NCBI GenBank assembly: GCA_003144275.1 | Contig: NJBF01000022.1 | Span: 1-64,000, forward strand | Length of the DNA stretch: 64,000 nt | Source: Candidatus Heimdallarchaeota archaeon B3_Heim | GTDB taxonomy: Archaea > Asgardarchaeota > Heimdallarchaeia > Hodarchaeales > Hodarchaeaceae | Direction of reading: 5' to 3' | In this document: piece by piece, positions 26,025-34,269 of the stretch | Position numbering within the stretch: the first letter of the stretch is position 1 | Layout: each line of letters begins with the position of its first letter | Made by a program: the position numbers and the translations under genes | The notes under the pieces: generated by a model | Seen by the model: the letters and a program-made list of their open reading frames with translations, nothing else | What the model was told of the DNA's origin: nothing | Database searches by the model: none

Positions 26025-27605
26025 TTATTTCATTTCAATTTTATCTTTCTTTGAGGCGATTAAAGCAGCTAATTTTGCTGCTTGAGCATTAGTAGGCATT
26101 GTAATTACACCGTGAGACGCCAATCGATTGAGAGAATTGTTATAATCCTGTGGATCTAAAGGTGTACCGCAAACATGTGCTACAATCGGAATGAACCTGT
26201 TATTCTTTTTCCATTGGAGAAATGCATCTTCCATATCAAGAACTGGATCAGGATGAGATCCGTACCCTAGTACAAAATCCAGTAGAATCACAGCTGTTTC
26301 AGGATCATTAATTTCTTTCAAAAAACGCTGAGTACGCTCAGTTTGATCAATCATAGGATGAGGTTTACCAAGTGTAAACTCATCTGCTCCCATATCAATC
26401 AGAGTATTACCTTGACTTGTCTTAACATTTTTAATAATCCGTGTCCCATCAAGGTGGATATTGGTATAGAGTGAATCCTTTGTTAATAACAGATCTCTGA
26501 TGATTTGAGCTGCTTCAAAGGTGAAAGTGCCTCCAGCGAACAGTCCTCGAATGAATTTTTGATCAGGATGGAGACGTTGTTTTGCTTCTCTCAGGGATTT
26601 TGCTACTTTCACCTCATCATCGAACTGAATAGTTGTTCGTGTTAACTTACCTGACTGTATAAACGTTGCTGCAGTGTAAGCTGCGTCTTCAAGTGTATCA
26701 ACAGTCACAGATTTATTTGGAAAATCACAATATCCGTGGTGTTTACCGAGAAAGTTTATGATAACTGGTTTCGAACAATTCCTTATTTCCCTCACGATTT
26801 TGGAAATCGTATTTGCTTCTGGAGGTTTCGAAACCAATATAATAAGTTTAATAGAGGTGTCCCTTTCTAAAGCACGTAACCCATCTATCATTGTGATTCC
26901 TCCCACAGCATCCGTCACATCTCTCGATCCCGTACCAATAGCATGTGTTACACCTAGATTCAGATGATGACATAATGTCATTACCTCTTGAGTTCCTGTA
27001 CCAGACGCAGCTATAATACCAATGGAACCTGGATTTACTATATTACAGAAACCCAATCCTACATTTTTAATCATGGCGGTACCACAGTCTGGTCCCATTA
27101 ATAGAAGGCCTTTACTATGTGCTTCTTTTTTTAATCGAATTTCATCTTCTAAAGACACGTTGTCGGAAAAAAGAAGAACATTAAGATCATTCATTAAAGC
27201 AATATGAGAATCTCTTGCAGCATACTCTCCTGGAACTGAAATCACCGCCAAATTTGCGCCAGGGAGACCTGCAAGAGCTCCTCGAATAGATCGATACAAT
27301 AATGTACTATCATGAGAGGACTGAACAGATTGAGAAAGATAATCAAGTATAAAACCTATCGCTGCTTCTGCACTTGTTTCCGAGTCAGCTCGAATTGAGA
27401 TAATTATATCATTCGCGTCTGCTATATTAGCCTCGGGAGTGAGGAGCCCGACCTCTTCTAATAACGGTTTATTCTTTGTTGTGCCCATCATTACAGAAGC
27501 TATTTTGACACCATCAATTTCTTTGCTGACACTAGATGCAGCTCTCATTAACTGAACTGAATCACGATATTCCTGATGTATGAGGTGGGTTCTAACAATA
27601 GCCAT
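26025..27605 (-). CDS. fdrA: FdrA-family acyl-CoA synthetase-like protein (AllF-like)
   Basis: Related to the alpha and beta parts of succinyl-CoA synthetase. A CoA-binding Rossmann region spans about 110-300 (LLMGPDCGTAMIKNVGLGF, then IGIIAASGTGTQEVM), followed by a ligase-type domain (VILLDFVLGYGSHPDP). The E. coli homolog FdrA (AllF) is a subunit of oxamate carbamoyltransferase. This copy has about 526 residues, near normal length. I chose ATG 27605 rather than the upstream frame start because MAIVRTHLIHQEYRDSVQLM is the conserved beginning. AT-rich AATATAAG at 27639-27646 may be its TATA box. It leads a three- to four-gene leftward operon with the 57-residue and DUF1116 genes. Electron- or acyl-transfer activity is not visible. 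Confidence 0.85.
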   Translation of the reverse strand: MAIVRTHLIHQEYRDSVQLMRAASSVSKEIDGVKIASVMMGTTKNKPLLEEVGLLTPEANIADANDIIISIRADSETSAEAAIGFILDYLSQSVQSSHDSTLLYRSIRGALAGLPGANLAVISVPGEYAARDSHIALMNDLNVLLFSDNVSLEDEIRLKKEAHSKGLLLMGPDCGTAMIKNVGLGFCNIVNPGSIGIIAASGTGTQEVMTLCHHLNLGVTHAIGTGSRDVTDAVGGITMIDGLRALERDTSIKLIILVSKPPEANTISKIVREIRNCSKPVIINFLGKHHGYCDFPNKSVTVDTLEDAAYTAATFIQSGKLTRTTIQFDDEVKVAKSLREAKQRLHPDQKFIRGLFAGGTFTFEAAQIIRDLLLTKDSLYTNIHLDGTRIIKNVKTSQGNTLIDMGADEFTLGKPHPMIDQTERTQRFLKEINDPETAVILLDFVLGYGSHPDPVLDMEDAFLQWKKNNRFIPIVAHVCGTPLDPQDYNNSLNRLASHGVITMPTNAQAAKLAALIASKKDKIEMK

Positions 27606-27711
27606 TACTAACACACGTATTCGTCGGTAAAGCAGACAATATAAGTGCACTCTTCACAGTCATAAAGAATTTTTCGTGAATAATATCAGCTGGAGAAAGA
27701 CGATTTTTAAA

Positions 27712-28011
27712 TTATTTTTTTGAATTTCTCCATAAAATCCCAATAAGACCGAAACAGACTCCAATTACTCCTCCTGAAATGCATAGAATTAATAATATAC
27801 CAAAAAAGGGAAAACTAATATCAGGTCGAATTGATTGGAAATTATCAACGACATCAGGGATATAGATCTCGGTAAAAAGGAGAACTGATACAATAAATAA
27901 ACAAATAATACCCGAGGCCAAATAAAAAATGGGCCCACTAAGTGAATAATCTTTTCCACCAAAAAAGCTCTCGTATAGAGTCTTTTGATTATTTTGTGTG
28001 CGCTCTTCCAT
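27712..28011 (-). CDS. Small two-helix membrane protein
   Basis: Unrecognised. From ATG 28011 there are 99 residues: a short polar N-terminus, a first transmembrane helix (YLASGIICLFIVSVLLF), a loop of about 20 residues, a second glycine-rich helix (GILLILCISGGVIGVCFGLIGIL), and a basic end (WRNSKK). It lies between the acyl-CoA dehydrogenase and fdrA-like genes on the same strand. No catalytic motif is present. Confidence 0.55.
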   Translation of the reverse strand: MEERTQNNQKTLYESFFGGKDYSLSGPIFYLASGIICLFIVSVLLFTEIYIPDVVDNFQSIRPDISFPFFGILLILCISGGVIGVCFGLIGILWRNSKK

Positions 28012-28057
28012 ATCCAAATCACATATGAATTGGTTTCTGATTACTTAAGATTTTCTA

Positions 28058-29308
28058 TTATTCATATACCTTCTCTTCAGTATATTCTGCCCCAGTGGCA
28101 TCATTTTCCACATCCCTTGCCTCAAAATTTGGATCAGATTTGGATATTTCCTTATAATACTCATGCTGGATAAGCAAACTCATAATTTCATTTGTACCGG
28201 TCCAAATACTCATTAATCGAATATCTCTAAGAAGACGTTCAATTGGATACACATTGGTATATCCTATGCCTCCAAGAATTTGCATTGCATGATTAATAAC
28301 ATTCCAAGCCGAATCAGTGGCGAATTTCTTAGTTTCAGATACTAGTCGACGAATGATTCCGCTTGTTAACCCTTTTTTTTGATCTATTGTTCGACTTGTT
28401 GTAAAGAGGAGACTACTCGCTGCATCAAGAAGAGTTACACTTTCTGCAATTTTGAATGAAACAGCTTGAAATTTTCGAATAGGTCGTCCAAATGCTTTAC
28501 GTCGAGAACTATATTTACCAGCAACTCGAAGACCAGCACGTGCAGCTCCAATAGCCCCAGCGGCGGAAGTCATTCGCTCTGGGATCATCATCTGATTGAA
28601 AATTTCACCTCCAGCGTTTAACTCACCTATAAGGTTTTCTTCAGGAATTTCAACATTTTCAAAAACAAGACGACCAGTACCTCCTCCCCTTGAACCCATC
28701 AAACCATAGACATGCTTTACTTCTACACCAGATACTCTTTCTATAAGAAATGTGCTAATGGAGGTTCTGGGGTCCGATGCCTTTTGGTCTGTTTTTGCGT
28801 AAACTAGAAAAATTTCAGCTCCTTCTGCACCAACTACAAACCGTTTTTGTCCATTGAGTATATAGGAATCCCCATGTTTTTCCGCGGTGCATGTTGCCCC
28901 AAAAAAATCTGATCCCCCTCTAGGCTCAGTCAATGCTTCTGCAGTGTAGAGTTTTCCTTCTAATATAGGGAGTAAATATTTCTTTTTCTGCTCTTGTGAC
29001 ACAAAATGATTAATTGCTTCCCCAACAATACTAGGAAGAGAATATAGACAGCCTAAGGCAGGACCCAGAGTACCAACTTCTTCAATAACCGCTGATTCGG
29101 CAACCCAGCTCAATCCTAAACCACCAAACTCCACAGGAAAGCGTACTCCAAGGAGATGTTGCTTAGCTAGATCTTTGATGAAATTCGTAGGATATTGAAT
29201 TTCCTCCTGATCCATCTTTCGTAACATTGAAGGAGGAATGGTTTTAATAACTTTTCGTACTTTATATTTAATTTCTTTCTCATTATCTGTGAGTAAAACA
29301 TCCAACAT
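28058..29308 (-). CDS. Acyl-CoA dehydrogenase
   Basis: A FAD-dependent alpha,beta-dehydrogenase of acyl-CoA. Family blocks are EALTEPRGGSDFFG, GQKRFVVGAEGA, SSRRKAFGRPIRKFQAV, and the C-terminal GGIGYTNVYPIERLLRD. The usual catalytic Glu in the IYEGT motif is replaced (IWTGTNEI). A Glu is present in MMIPERMTSAAG, the helix used by isovaleryl-CoA and long-chain dehydrogenases, so catalysis probably uses that residue (about 244). The ATG at 29308 is decided by an AGAGGAG Shine-Dalgarno nine bases upstream; a frame extension to 29341 would bury it. No electron-transfer flavoprotein gene is in the window. Branched-chain substrates are an inference from the Glu position. Confidence 0.92.
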   Translation of the reverse strand: MLDVLLTDNEKEIKYKVRKVIKTIPPSMLRKMDQEEIQYPTNFIKDLAKQHLLGVRFPVEFGGLGLSWVAESAVIEEVGTLGPALGCLYSLPSIVGEAINHFVSQEQKKKYLLPILEGKLYTAEALTEPRGGSDFFGATCTAEKHGDSYILNGQKRFVVGAEGAEIFLVYAKTDQKASDPRTSISTFLIERVSGVEVKHVYGLMGSRGGGTGRLVFENVEIPEENLIGELNAGGEIFNQMMIPERMTSAAGAIGAARAGLRVAGKYSSRRKAFGRPIRKFQAVSFKIAESVTLLDAASSLLFTTSRTIDQKKGLTSGIIRRLVSETKKFATDSAWNVINHAMQILGGIGYTNVYPIERLLRDIRLMSIWTGTNEIMSLLIQHEYYKEISKSDPNFEARDVENDATGAEYTEEKVYE

Positions 29309-29471
29309 CAGAAATTTCTCCTCTTCTAACCAAATTTTCAAACGTTAAGTCCTTTAGTGCTGAATGGGTCTAAAAACTCTTTCCTCTTTCTATAAATTGT
29401 TATAAAAATATTGAAGATAATCTTCCCTAAAATTCCAACCCTAAGTAGAAATGCAGATGTGAGTAAAAATC

Positions 29472-30497
29472 TTGAGTTCCACAAAAATCACCAATGTTCT
29501 GTTTACATGGGAAGTTAATGACAGATTAAAATCGTATCTTAAGGAAAATCTTTCCGTTCTGCCTGAAGTCAATCTTTTATTTCCTTCTCCTATTTCTGAT
29601 GAAAAGCTTCTAACATTAGCACCAAAAGCAGACATAATTATTGGATGGAGAGTCAAGGATGAAATTAAATTAGCTGCAACAAAGATGAAACTTTTCATAA
29701 ACCCAGGAACAGGTATAAAGCATCACATTGATTTCTTTAGAAAGCTTAATCAAACGCGAAATGTGATTTTAATCAATGGTCATGGAAATTCATATTTCGC
29801 AGCCCAACATGCAGTTGCAATGCTATTAGCACTGCTCAATAAAGTAATTCCTCATCATTTTTGGATGAAAGAGGGAAAATGGAGAAGAGGGGATAAAGAG
29901 GCAATTTCAATTCCATTGAGAAATAAAAGTGTGGGTCTATTAGGATATGGCGCAATTAACAGCAAAGTTCATCGTTTTTTAGAAGGATTTGATATCCAAT
30001 TTTGTATTCTCAAAAGAACAGTAAATGACATCACATCATTTTCAGAAGAAGTTAAACTTTTTCCCAGAAATCAACTAGCTGAATTTTTAAAATCAATAGA
30101 TATCTTAATCATAGCTGTTCCTGAAACCACAGAAACTACAAATCTTATTGGTCAGGAGGAATTAGACCTATTAACTCCGGATGGGATTATTGTTAATGTT
30201 AGTAGAGGTTCTGTGGTGGATGAAAAAAGTCTCTTCAATGCTTTAAAACAGAATAAATTACTGGGAGCAGCAATAGATGTATGGTACGAGTATTCCCCAA
30301 AAGAAAACAAGAATGGAGCTAAATTTCCATTTCATTATTCATTTAATTCTCTACCTAATATTATTCTTTCTCCTCATCGGGCGGCCTCCCCTTTTTCCGA
30401 CTTGAAAAGGTGGAATGAGGTCATCGTGAATATTAAAAGATATCATCGCGGCACTAATGACTATTTGAATGTGGTAGAATTAGATAGAGAATATTGA
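29472..30497 (+). CDS. D-2-hydroxyacid dehydrogenase (NAD-binding)
   Basis: A 341-residue dehydrogenase of the D-isomer 2-hydroxyacid family. The nucleotide-binding loop is GLLGYGAINSKVHRFL. The catalytic Arg is in IVNVSRGSVVDE, and the His is in ILSPHRAAS. The usual acidic DEP box is altered (AAIDVWYEYSP). It would reduce a 2-oxoacid with NADH or the reverse. The TTG at 29472 is the best start. It is convergent with the second dehydrogenase at 30524, which is only distantly similar. A T-rich stretch follows the stop. Confidence 0.85.
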   Translation: MSSTKITNVLFTWEVNDRLKSYLKENLSVLPEVNLLFPSPISDEKLLTLAPKADIIIGWRVKDEIKLAATKMKLFINPGTGIKHHIDFFRKLNQTRNVILINGHGNSYFAAQHAVAMLLALLNKVIPHHFWMKEGKWRRGDKEAISIPLRNKSVGLLGYGAINSKVHRFLEGFDIQFCILKRTVNDITSFSEEVKLFPRNQLAEFLKSIDILIIAVPETTETTNLIGQEELDLLTPDGIIVNVSRGSVVDEKSLFNALKQNKLLGAAIDVWYEYSPKENKNGAKFPFHYSFNSLPNIILSPHRAASPFSDLKRWNEVIVNIKRYHRGTNDYLNVVELDREY

Positions 30498-30523
30498 TTT
30501 TGAAATAGAAAATTCACTTATAT

Positions 30524-31534
30524 TTAACCTTTCCACTTATATTGGAGTGTGCGGTTATTAATGAAGTTGAGAACATCGGTAACTATCATGTTGGTTTGAT
30601 GACGAATAACATCCTTTGTATTTCCCCCAAAATGAGGCATCACTGTTACGTTATCAAATTGCAAAAAGCGATTCTCTGAATCGACTGGTTCATCATCAAA
30701 AACATCTAATCCTGCTCCTGCGATTCGTTTATTCTTTAATGCATCGTATAAAGCATCTTCATCAATACAGAAGGACCGAGCTAAGTTAAAAAAGTATGCT
30801 GTGGGCTTCATAAGGTTGAACATCTTTTCATCAATCATTTCCTCCGTTTCTTCGACGGGAGGTGTATGAATTGTTATTAAATCTGATTCTTTCATAAGAA
30901 TTTCTAATGTGACTTGTCTAGCTTTTGTTTCCAATACAACAGTATGATCGTTTGGAATATAAGGATCAAAGTATAACAAATTGGAACCAAACCCATGATA
31001 TAATCGTTTTGCAACTCTTTGACCAATTTGACCAAAGCCGATTATCCCAATTGTAAGACCTCCAACTTCCAAACCTATAAACCTATTGAAAAAATTGGCA
31101 AATCCGTCATCATCTAAATCAGAAACATCAAAATTTCCACTACGGAGAAATCTGTCGATTTCAGTCATTTTACGTACTTGTGAAAGCATCATGGCAACAG
31201 TTAAGTCAGCAACAGCATCTGCGTTCCGAAAAGGAGTATAGATTACGGGAATATTCTTTTTCTGTGCTTTAGCTAAATCCACATTGACTGGATTTCCGCG
31301 TGTTACTCCGATCAATTTTAATCCAGACTTCTCAATTACAGCTGTATCTACTTCGTCTCCTTCAGTAATAAAAATATCAATATTATTCGAGACTAGCTTT
31401 TCAATTAGCTCTTCCTCGTCTAAATAAATCGTTCCTGTTTCCCGCCAATTCTCATAAAGTATTTTTAGATCTCTAGATTCCCTTAAAACTTGTAATCCAG
31501 ATTCATCGAATGGAGCTGTGATCAATATTTTCAT
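30524..31534 (-). CDS. D-3-phosphoglycerate dehydrogenase-like 2-hydroxyacid dehydrogenase
   Basis: Same fold as the gene at 29472 but with a complete catalytic set. It has IGIIGFGQIGQRVAKRL for NAD, NLARSF with the Arg, DVFDDEP with the Glu, and VMPHFGGN with the His. Its 336 residues match short phosphoglycerate dehydrogenase-like enzymes. It is the last gene of a leftward operon after a class II aldolase and an FGGY kinase (gap 35 bases), so its substrate is probably a sugar-derived 2-hydroxy or 2-oxo acid rather than serine-pathway phosphoglycerate. That context argument is inference. Confidence 0.85.
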   Translation of the reverse strand: MKILITAPFDESGLQVLRESRDLKILYENWRETGTIYLDEEELIEKLVSNNIDIFITEGDEVDTAVIEKSGLKLIGVTRGNPVNVDLAKAQKKNIPVIYTPFRNADAVADLTVAMMLSQVRKMTEIDRFLRSGNFDVSDLDDDGFANFFNRFIGLEVGGLTIGIIGFGQIGQRVAKRLYHGFGSNLLYFDPYIPNDHTVVLETKARQVTLEILMKESDLITIHTPPVEETEEMIDEKMFNLMKPTAYFFNLARSFCIDEDALYDALKNKRIAGAGLDVFDDEPVDSENRFLQFDNVTVMPHFGGNTKDVIRHQTNMIVTDVLNFINNRTLQYKWKG

Positions 31535-31569
31535 AAAGTTTCACCAGTATGATCATTTACCGAGAGTCA

Positions 31570-33081
31570 CTACTCATCCTCACGAGATCTCTGATAAAGT
31601 TCTTTCCATTCTGGGTACAGTGATTCATATTCATCAGATTGATCCTCTTGAGGATAATATATGGAGTAATCAGATATAACTTTTACTGCTTGGTTTAAAT
31701 TGTTGTATTTACCTGTTCCAATCATGCTAGCCAATGTTCCAGCAACAGAGGCTCCTTCTGGTAAATAGGTTTTAATTTCTGTGTTCATAATGTTGGCCAA
31801 AATTTGGATGAAAGCTTTCGATCTTGAAACACCACCAACAAGAAAGACAGAGTCAAACGAATAGCCAACTAATTCTTGAATTTGTTCACTATTTGCACGT
31901 GCAGCGTAACCAAGATTTTCAATTAAGGATCTAGAAAAAGAAGCGATATCTACAGGAGCATCGAATGAATAAGCTATTGGGGTAAAAGAAAATCCGCCTC
32001 CTATAGGTACGGAAAGCATGGATTGAGAAGAAAAAATCTGTGGGCCTAGATCTGCAGACACTCCTCGACTTCCAGGTGGTTGTGAAAGTACTAATACTTC
32101 AAACTTTTCATAAGGATTATCTACATTAAGGGGTGTAAGGACTGAATCAATAAACCATTTATGAACATCACCAGCTGATCCAGCGTTCGATTCGAGAACC
32201 CAAAGATTATTCACAAAGGCACCAGTCCAAATATTTTGGGTAGGATCAATAATAGGTCGATCGACTATTAATTGTAATGGCATAGTTGACCCTGCCACAA
32301 TTCCTAGAGTATTTGTATTAATTCCACCAGAACCAATAATTGAAGCTTGTGTATCAGCCGCACTCATAACAACTGGTGTATGTGAATTGAGATCGAGTTT
32401 TTCAGCGATATCAGGGAGAATTGGCCCAATTACTTGACCAAATTCATATTTATCAGGTAAGATTTCATGTGAAATATCAAATTCGGTTAGTATTTTGTCA
32501 GACCAATTACGTGTTTTAATATCGAAGAGGAGGGTTTCTGCTGCAGCCGTATCATCAATAGTATAATTTCCAGTTAGCCTGAAATTTACCCAGCCATCAA
32601 TAGAGAGGAGATGACGAATTTTGTCATAAATTTCCTCTTCATTTTCTTTAAACCACAATAACCGGGCAAGTGGAAATAAAAATGGGAGGCCATGACCAGT
32701 AATCTCATAGACTTCCTCGTTTGGCATGAACTCCTCTGTATCAACTTCAAGTCCACGAGCGTCACGATTGGGGCCAGCATACACTGATATTCCTTCATTA
32801 TTTAAGAAAACACACCCATGCCGTTGAGAAGTTGCTGTAACTGCTTTAATATCTCTAGAAGAAATTCGGGAAAAGAAAATTGCCTCTTTAGTAGTTTGGA
32901 GTAAAATATCCCAGAATTGTTCAGCTGTAAATTCACTTCCATATGGTTCCAAATCGGCTGGTATAAAGTAGTGTTGGCTCCAAGGCTTTTTTGAAAACCC
33001 CTTTACATATCCATGATCATCAAGAACTACAGCTTTTCCTCCACTTGTTCCTGCATCAAGAGAAAGGTAGTACTCTGGCAA
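31570..33081 (-). CDS. FGGY-family carbohydrate kinase
   Basis: An ATP-dependent sugar kinase of the hsp70/actin fold. N-terminal phosphate loop LSLDAGTSGGKAVV, central TATSQRHGCVFL, substrate region LLSIDGWVNFRLTGNYTIDDTAAAETLLFD, adenosine-binding VFLVGGVSRSKAFIQILANIM. At 503 residues it is full length. Xylulokinase-like and autoinducer-2-kinase-like members look similar, so the sugar cannot be named. It lies 14 bases downstream of the class II aldolase gene and 35 upstream of the dehydrogenase, which supports a single pathway: phosphorylate a ketose or sugar acid, cleave it, and oxidise or reduce a product. Confidence 0.88.
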   Translation of the reverse strand: MPEYYLSLDAGTSGGKAVVLDDHGYVKGFSKKPWSQHYFIPADLEPYGSEFTAEQFWDILLQTTKEAIFFSRISSRDIKAVTATSQRHGCVFLNNEGISVYAGPNRDARGLEVDTEEFMPNEEVYEITGHGLPFLFPLARLLWFKENEEEIYDKIRHLLSIDGWVNFRLTGNYTIDDTAAAETLLFDIKTRNWSDKILTEFDISHEILPDKYEFGQVIGPILPDIAEKLDLNSHTPVVMSAADTQASIIGSGGINTNTLGIVAGSTMPLQLIVDRPIIDPTQNIWTGAFVNNLWVLESNAGSAGDVHKWFIDSVLTPLNVDNPYEKFEVLVLSQPPGSRGVSADLGPQIFSSQSMLSVPIGGGFSFTPIAYSFDAPVDIASFSRSLIENLGYAARANSEQIQELVGYSFDSVFLVGGVSRSKAFIQILANIMNTEIKTYLPEGASVAGTLASMIGTGKYNNLNQAVKVISDYSIYYPQEDQSDEYESLYPEWKELYQRSREDE

Positions 33082-33095
33082 TTTCTTATCACACT

Positions 33096-33719
33096 CTAAT
33101 CAAAACCTGGAAAAGGGCGGATTATTTCTCCAAATTTCTTAATATTTAGATAAAGTTGAAGGTATTCTTCTAATGCTCGTGTTTTTATAGCTGCATTCTG
33201 AAAAGAGTCTTCACTAACCGCAACAACACCGTGATTCTCCAGAATGAGAGTTTGGCTATCCCACAATAATTCGGCAACAGCTTCTCCTAATTCTGTTGAT
33301 CCGCTTTGTTGATACGGTACAATAATGATCTCGGGAACTAAAAAACCTAATTCAGCAGTAAGCGGTGGAATTTTGGGAGGTTCCGCTAAAATTGAAAATG
33401 CTGTAGCAAGCGGTGCGTGTGAATGGACTACGAATTGAAAATCTTCGTCTTCCTGATAAATACGAAGATGTATAGGCCATTCTACACTTGGAGATAGTTC
33501 ACTATCACTATCTACTTCTTCACCGTCCATAGTCATTTTGATTAGATGCTCAGGTTCAACCAGATCTTTCTTCATACCTGAAGGAGTAATCCAAAAATAC
33601 TTTTTAGGATCTTCGATAGATCGAAAACTAAGATTTCCTCCGATATCAGTCAGTATTTTCTCTAGGTACAGTTCTTTCATGGTATGACATAAAGACACTT
33701 TTCTTTTGTGATCGGTCAC
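33096..33719 (-). CDS. Class II aldolase/adducin family protein
   Basis: A zinc-dependent aldolase or epimerase domain. The N-terminal GGNLSFR and TPSG phosphate-binding segments and the zinc ligands VVHSHAPLAT (two His) are in their usual order, and LENHGVVAV supplies a later His. Its 207 residues are typical of fuculose-phosphate aldolase relatives. It is first in the leftward operon with the FGGY kinase and dehydrogenase. Cleavage of a phosphorylated ketose to dihydroxyacetone phosphate or glycolaldehyde is the usual chemistry; the substrate is not identifiable. Confidence 0.88.
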   Translation of the reverse strand: MTDHKRKVSLCHTMKELYLEKILTDIGGNLSFRSIEDPKKYFWITPSGMKKDLVEPEHLIKMTMDGEEVDSDSELSPSVEWPIHLRIYQEDEDFQFVVHSHAPLATAFSILAEPPKIPPLTAELGFLVPEIIIVPYQQSGSTELGEAVAELLWDSQTLILENHGVVAVSEDSFQNAAIKTRALEEYLQLYLNIKKFGEIIRPFPGFD

Positions 33720-33766
33720 TAGTAATTCACCAGTTAAACAGATTACCTATTGGGAAGAATAAAAAG

Positions 33767-34102
33767 TTATTTCATTAGCTTTTGTAGCTTTAAAAGGTCA
33801 GGCATTCTTCCTTTCACTTTTAGTTTCTTGGAAGTATATGCTTTCATACCTCCAATCTCACCTTTCATGATCCCAACCCAGGTTTCTGAATCTGTTATTA
33901 TCTTGATATCCGCTTTTTCTGGATCACCTTCAATAAGCTCATTAGGATTTCCAGCTTCTATATTAAAGTAAAATGTTTTATCTAAATCCGTTAAATTAAA
34001 AGCCATTGTTTTATTCCATTTTCTATAAGTTTTCTTGGCTTTTTCTGTCAGAAAATTCTCCCTTAGTTTGTTGATCATCGCAACATATTCTTCTTCAACC
34101 AT
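33767..34102 (-). CDS. SCP2 sterol-carrier-like lipid-binding protein
   Basis: A 111-residue single SCP2 domain. Typical features are the strand FYFNIEAG, the phrase ADIKIITDSETWVGIMKGEIGGMKAYTSKKLKVKG, and the C-terminal helix DLLKLQKLMK. These proteins hold fatty acyl-CoA or other hydrophobic ligands in the cytoplasm. In prokaryotes they often sit near acyl-CoA metabolism genes, as here (acyl-CoA dehydrogenase 4 kb away). It is 47 bases upstream of the aldolase gene on the same strand, so it may share that operon. Confidence 0.85.
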   Translation of the reverse strand: MVEEEYVAMINKLRENFLTEKAKKTYRKWNKTMAFNLTDLDKTFYFNIEAGNPNELIEGDPEKADIKIITDSETWVGIMKGEIGGMKAYTSKKLKVKGRMPDLLKLQKLMK

Positions 34103-34269
34103 AGTTGTTCACCGTCATTTTGTAAAATAAATCTCCGATATGAATCTAGGAAGTAAATCGAAGAAGAAATTGATGATTACAAAAGCATTCTGTAATTGGC
34201 TTGTATTGAAGGATAAAACTAGAGGAAAATTCAAATCAGAATAGGTTTTCTAAAAGGAATTTCAGTGAT

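Noticed and set aside
27789..28022. Hydrophobic minus-strand frame overlapping the small membrane protein gene
   Set aside because: It is the shifted reading of the same gene; the 27712-28011 frame has a better balance of loops and helices.
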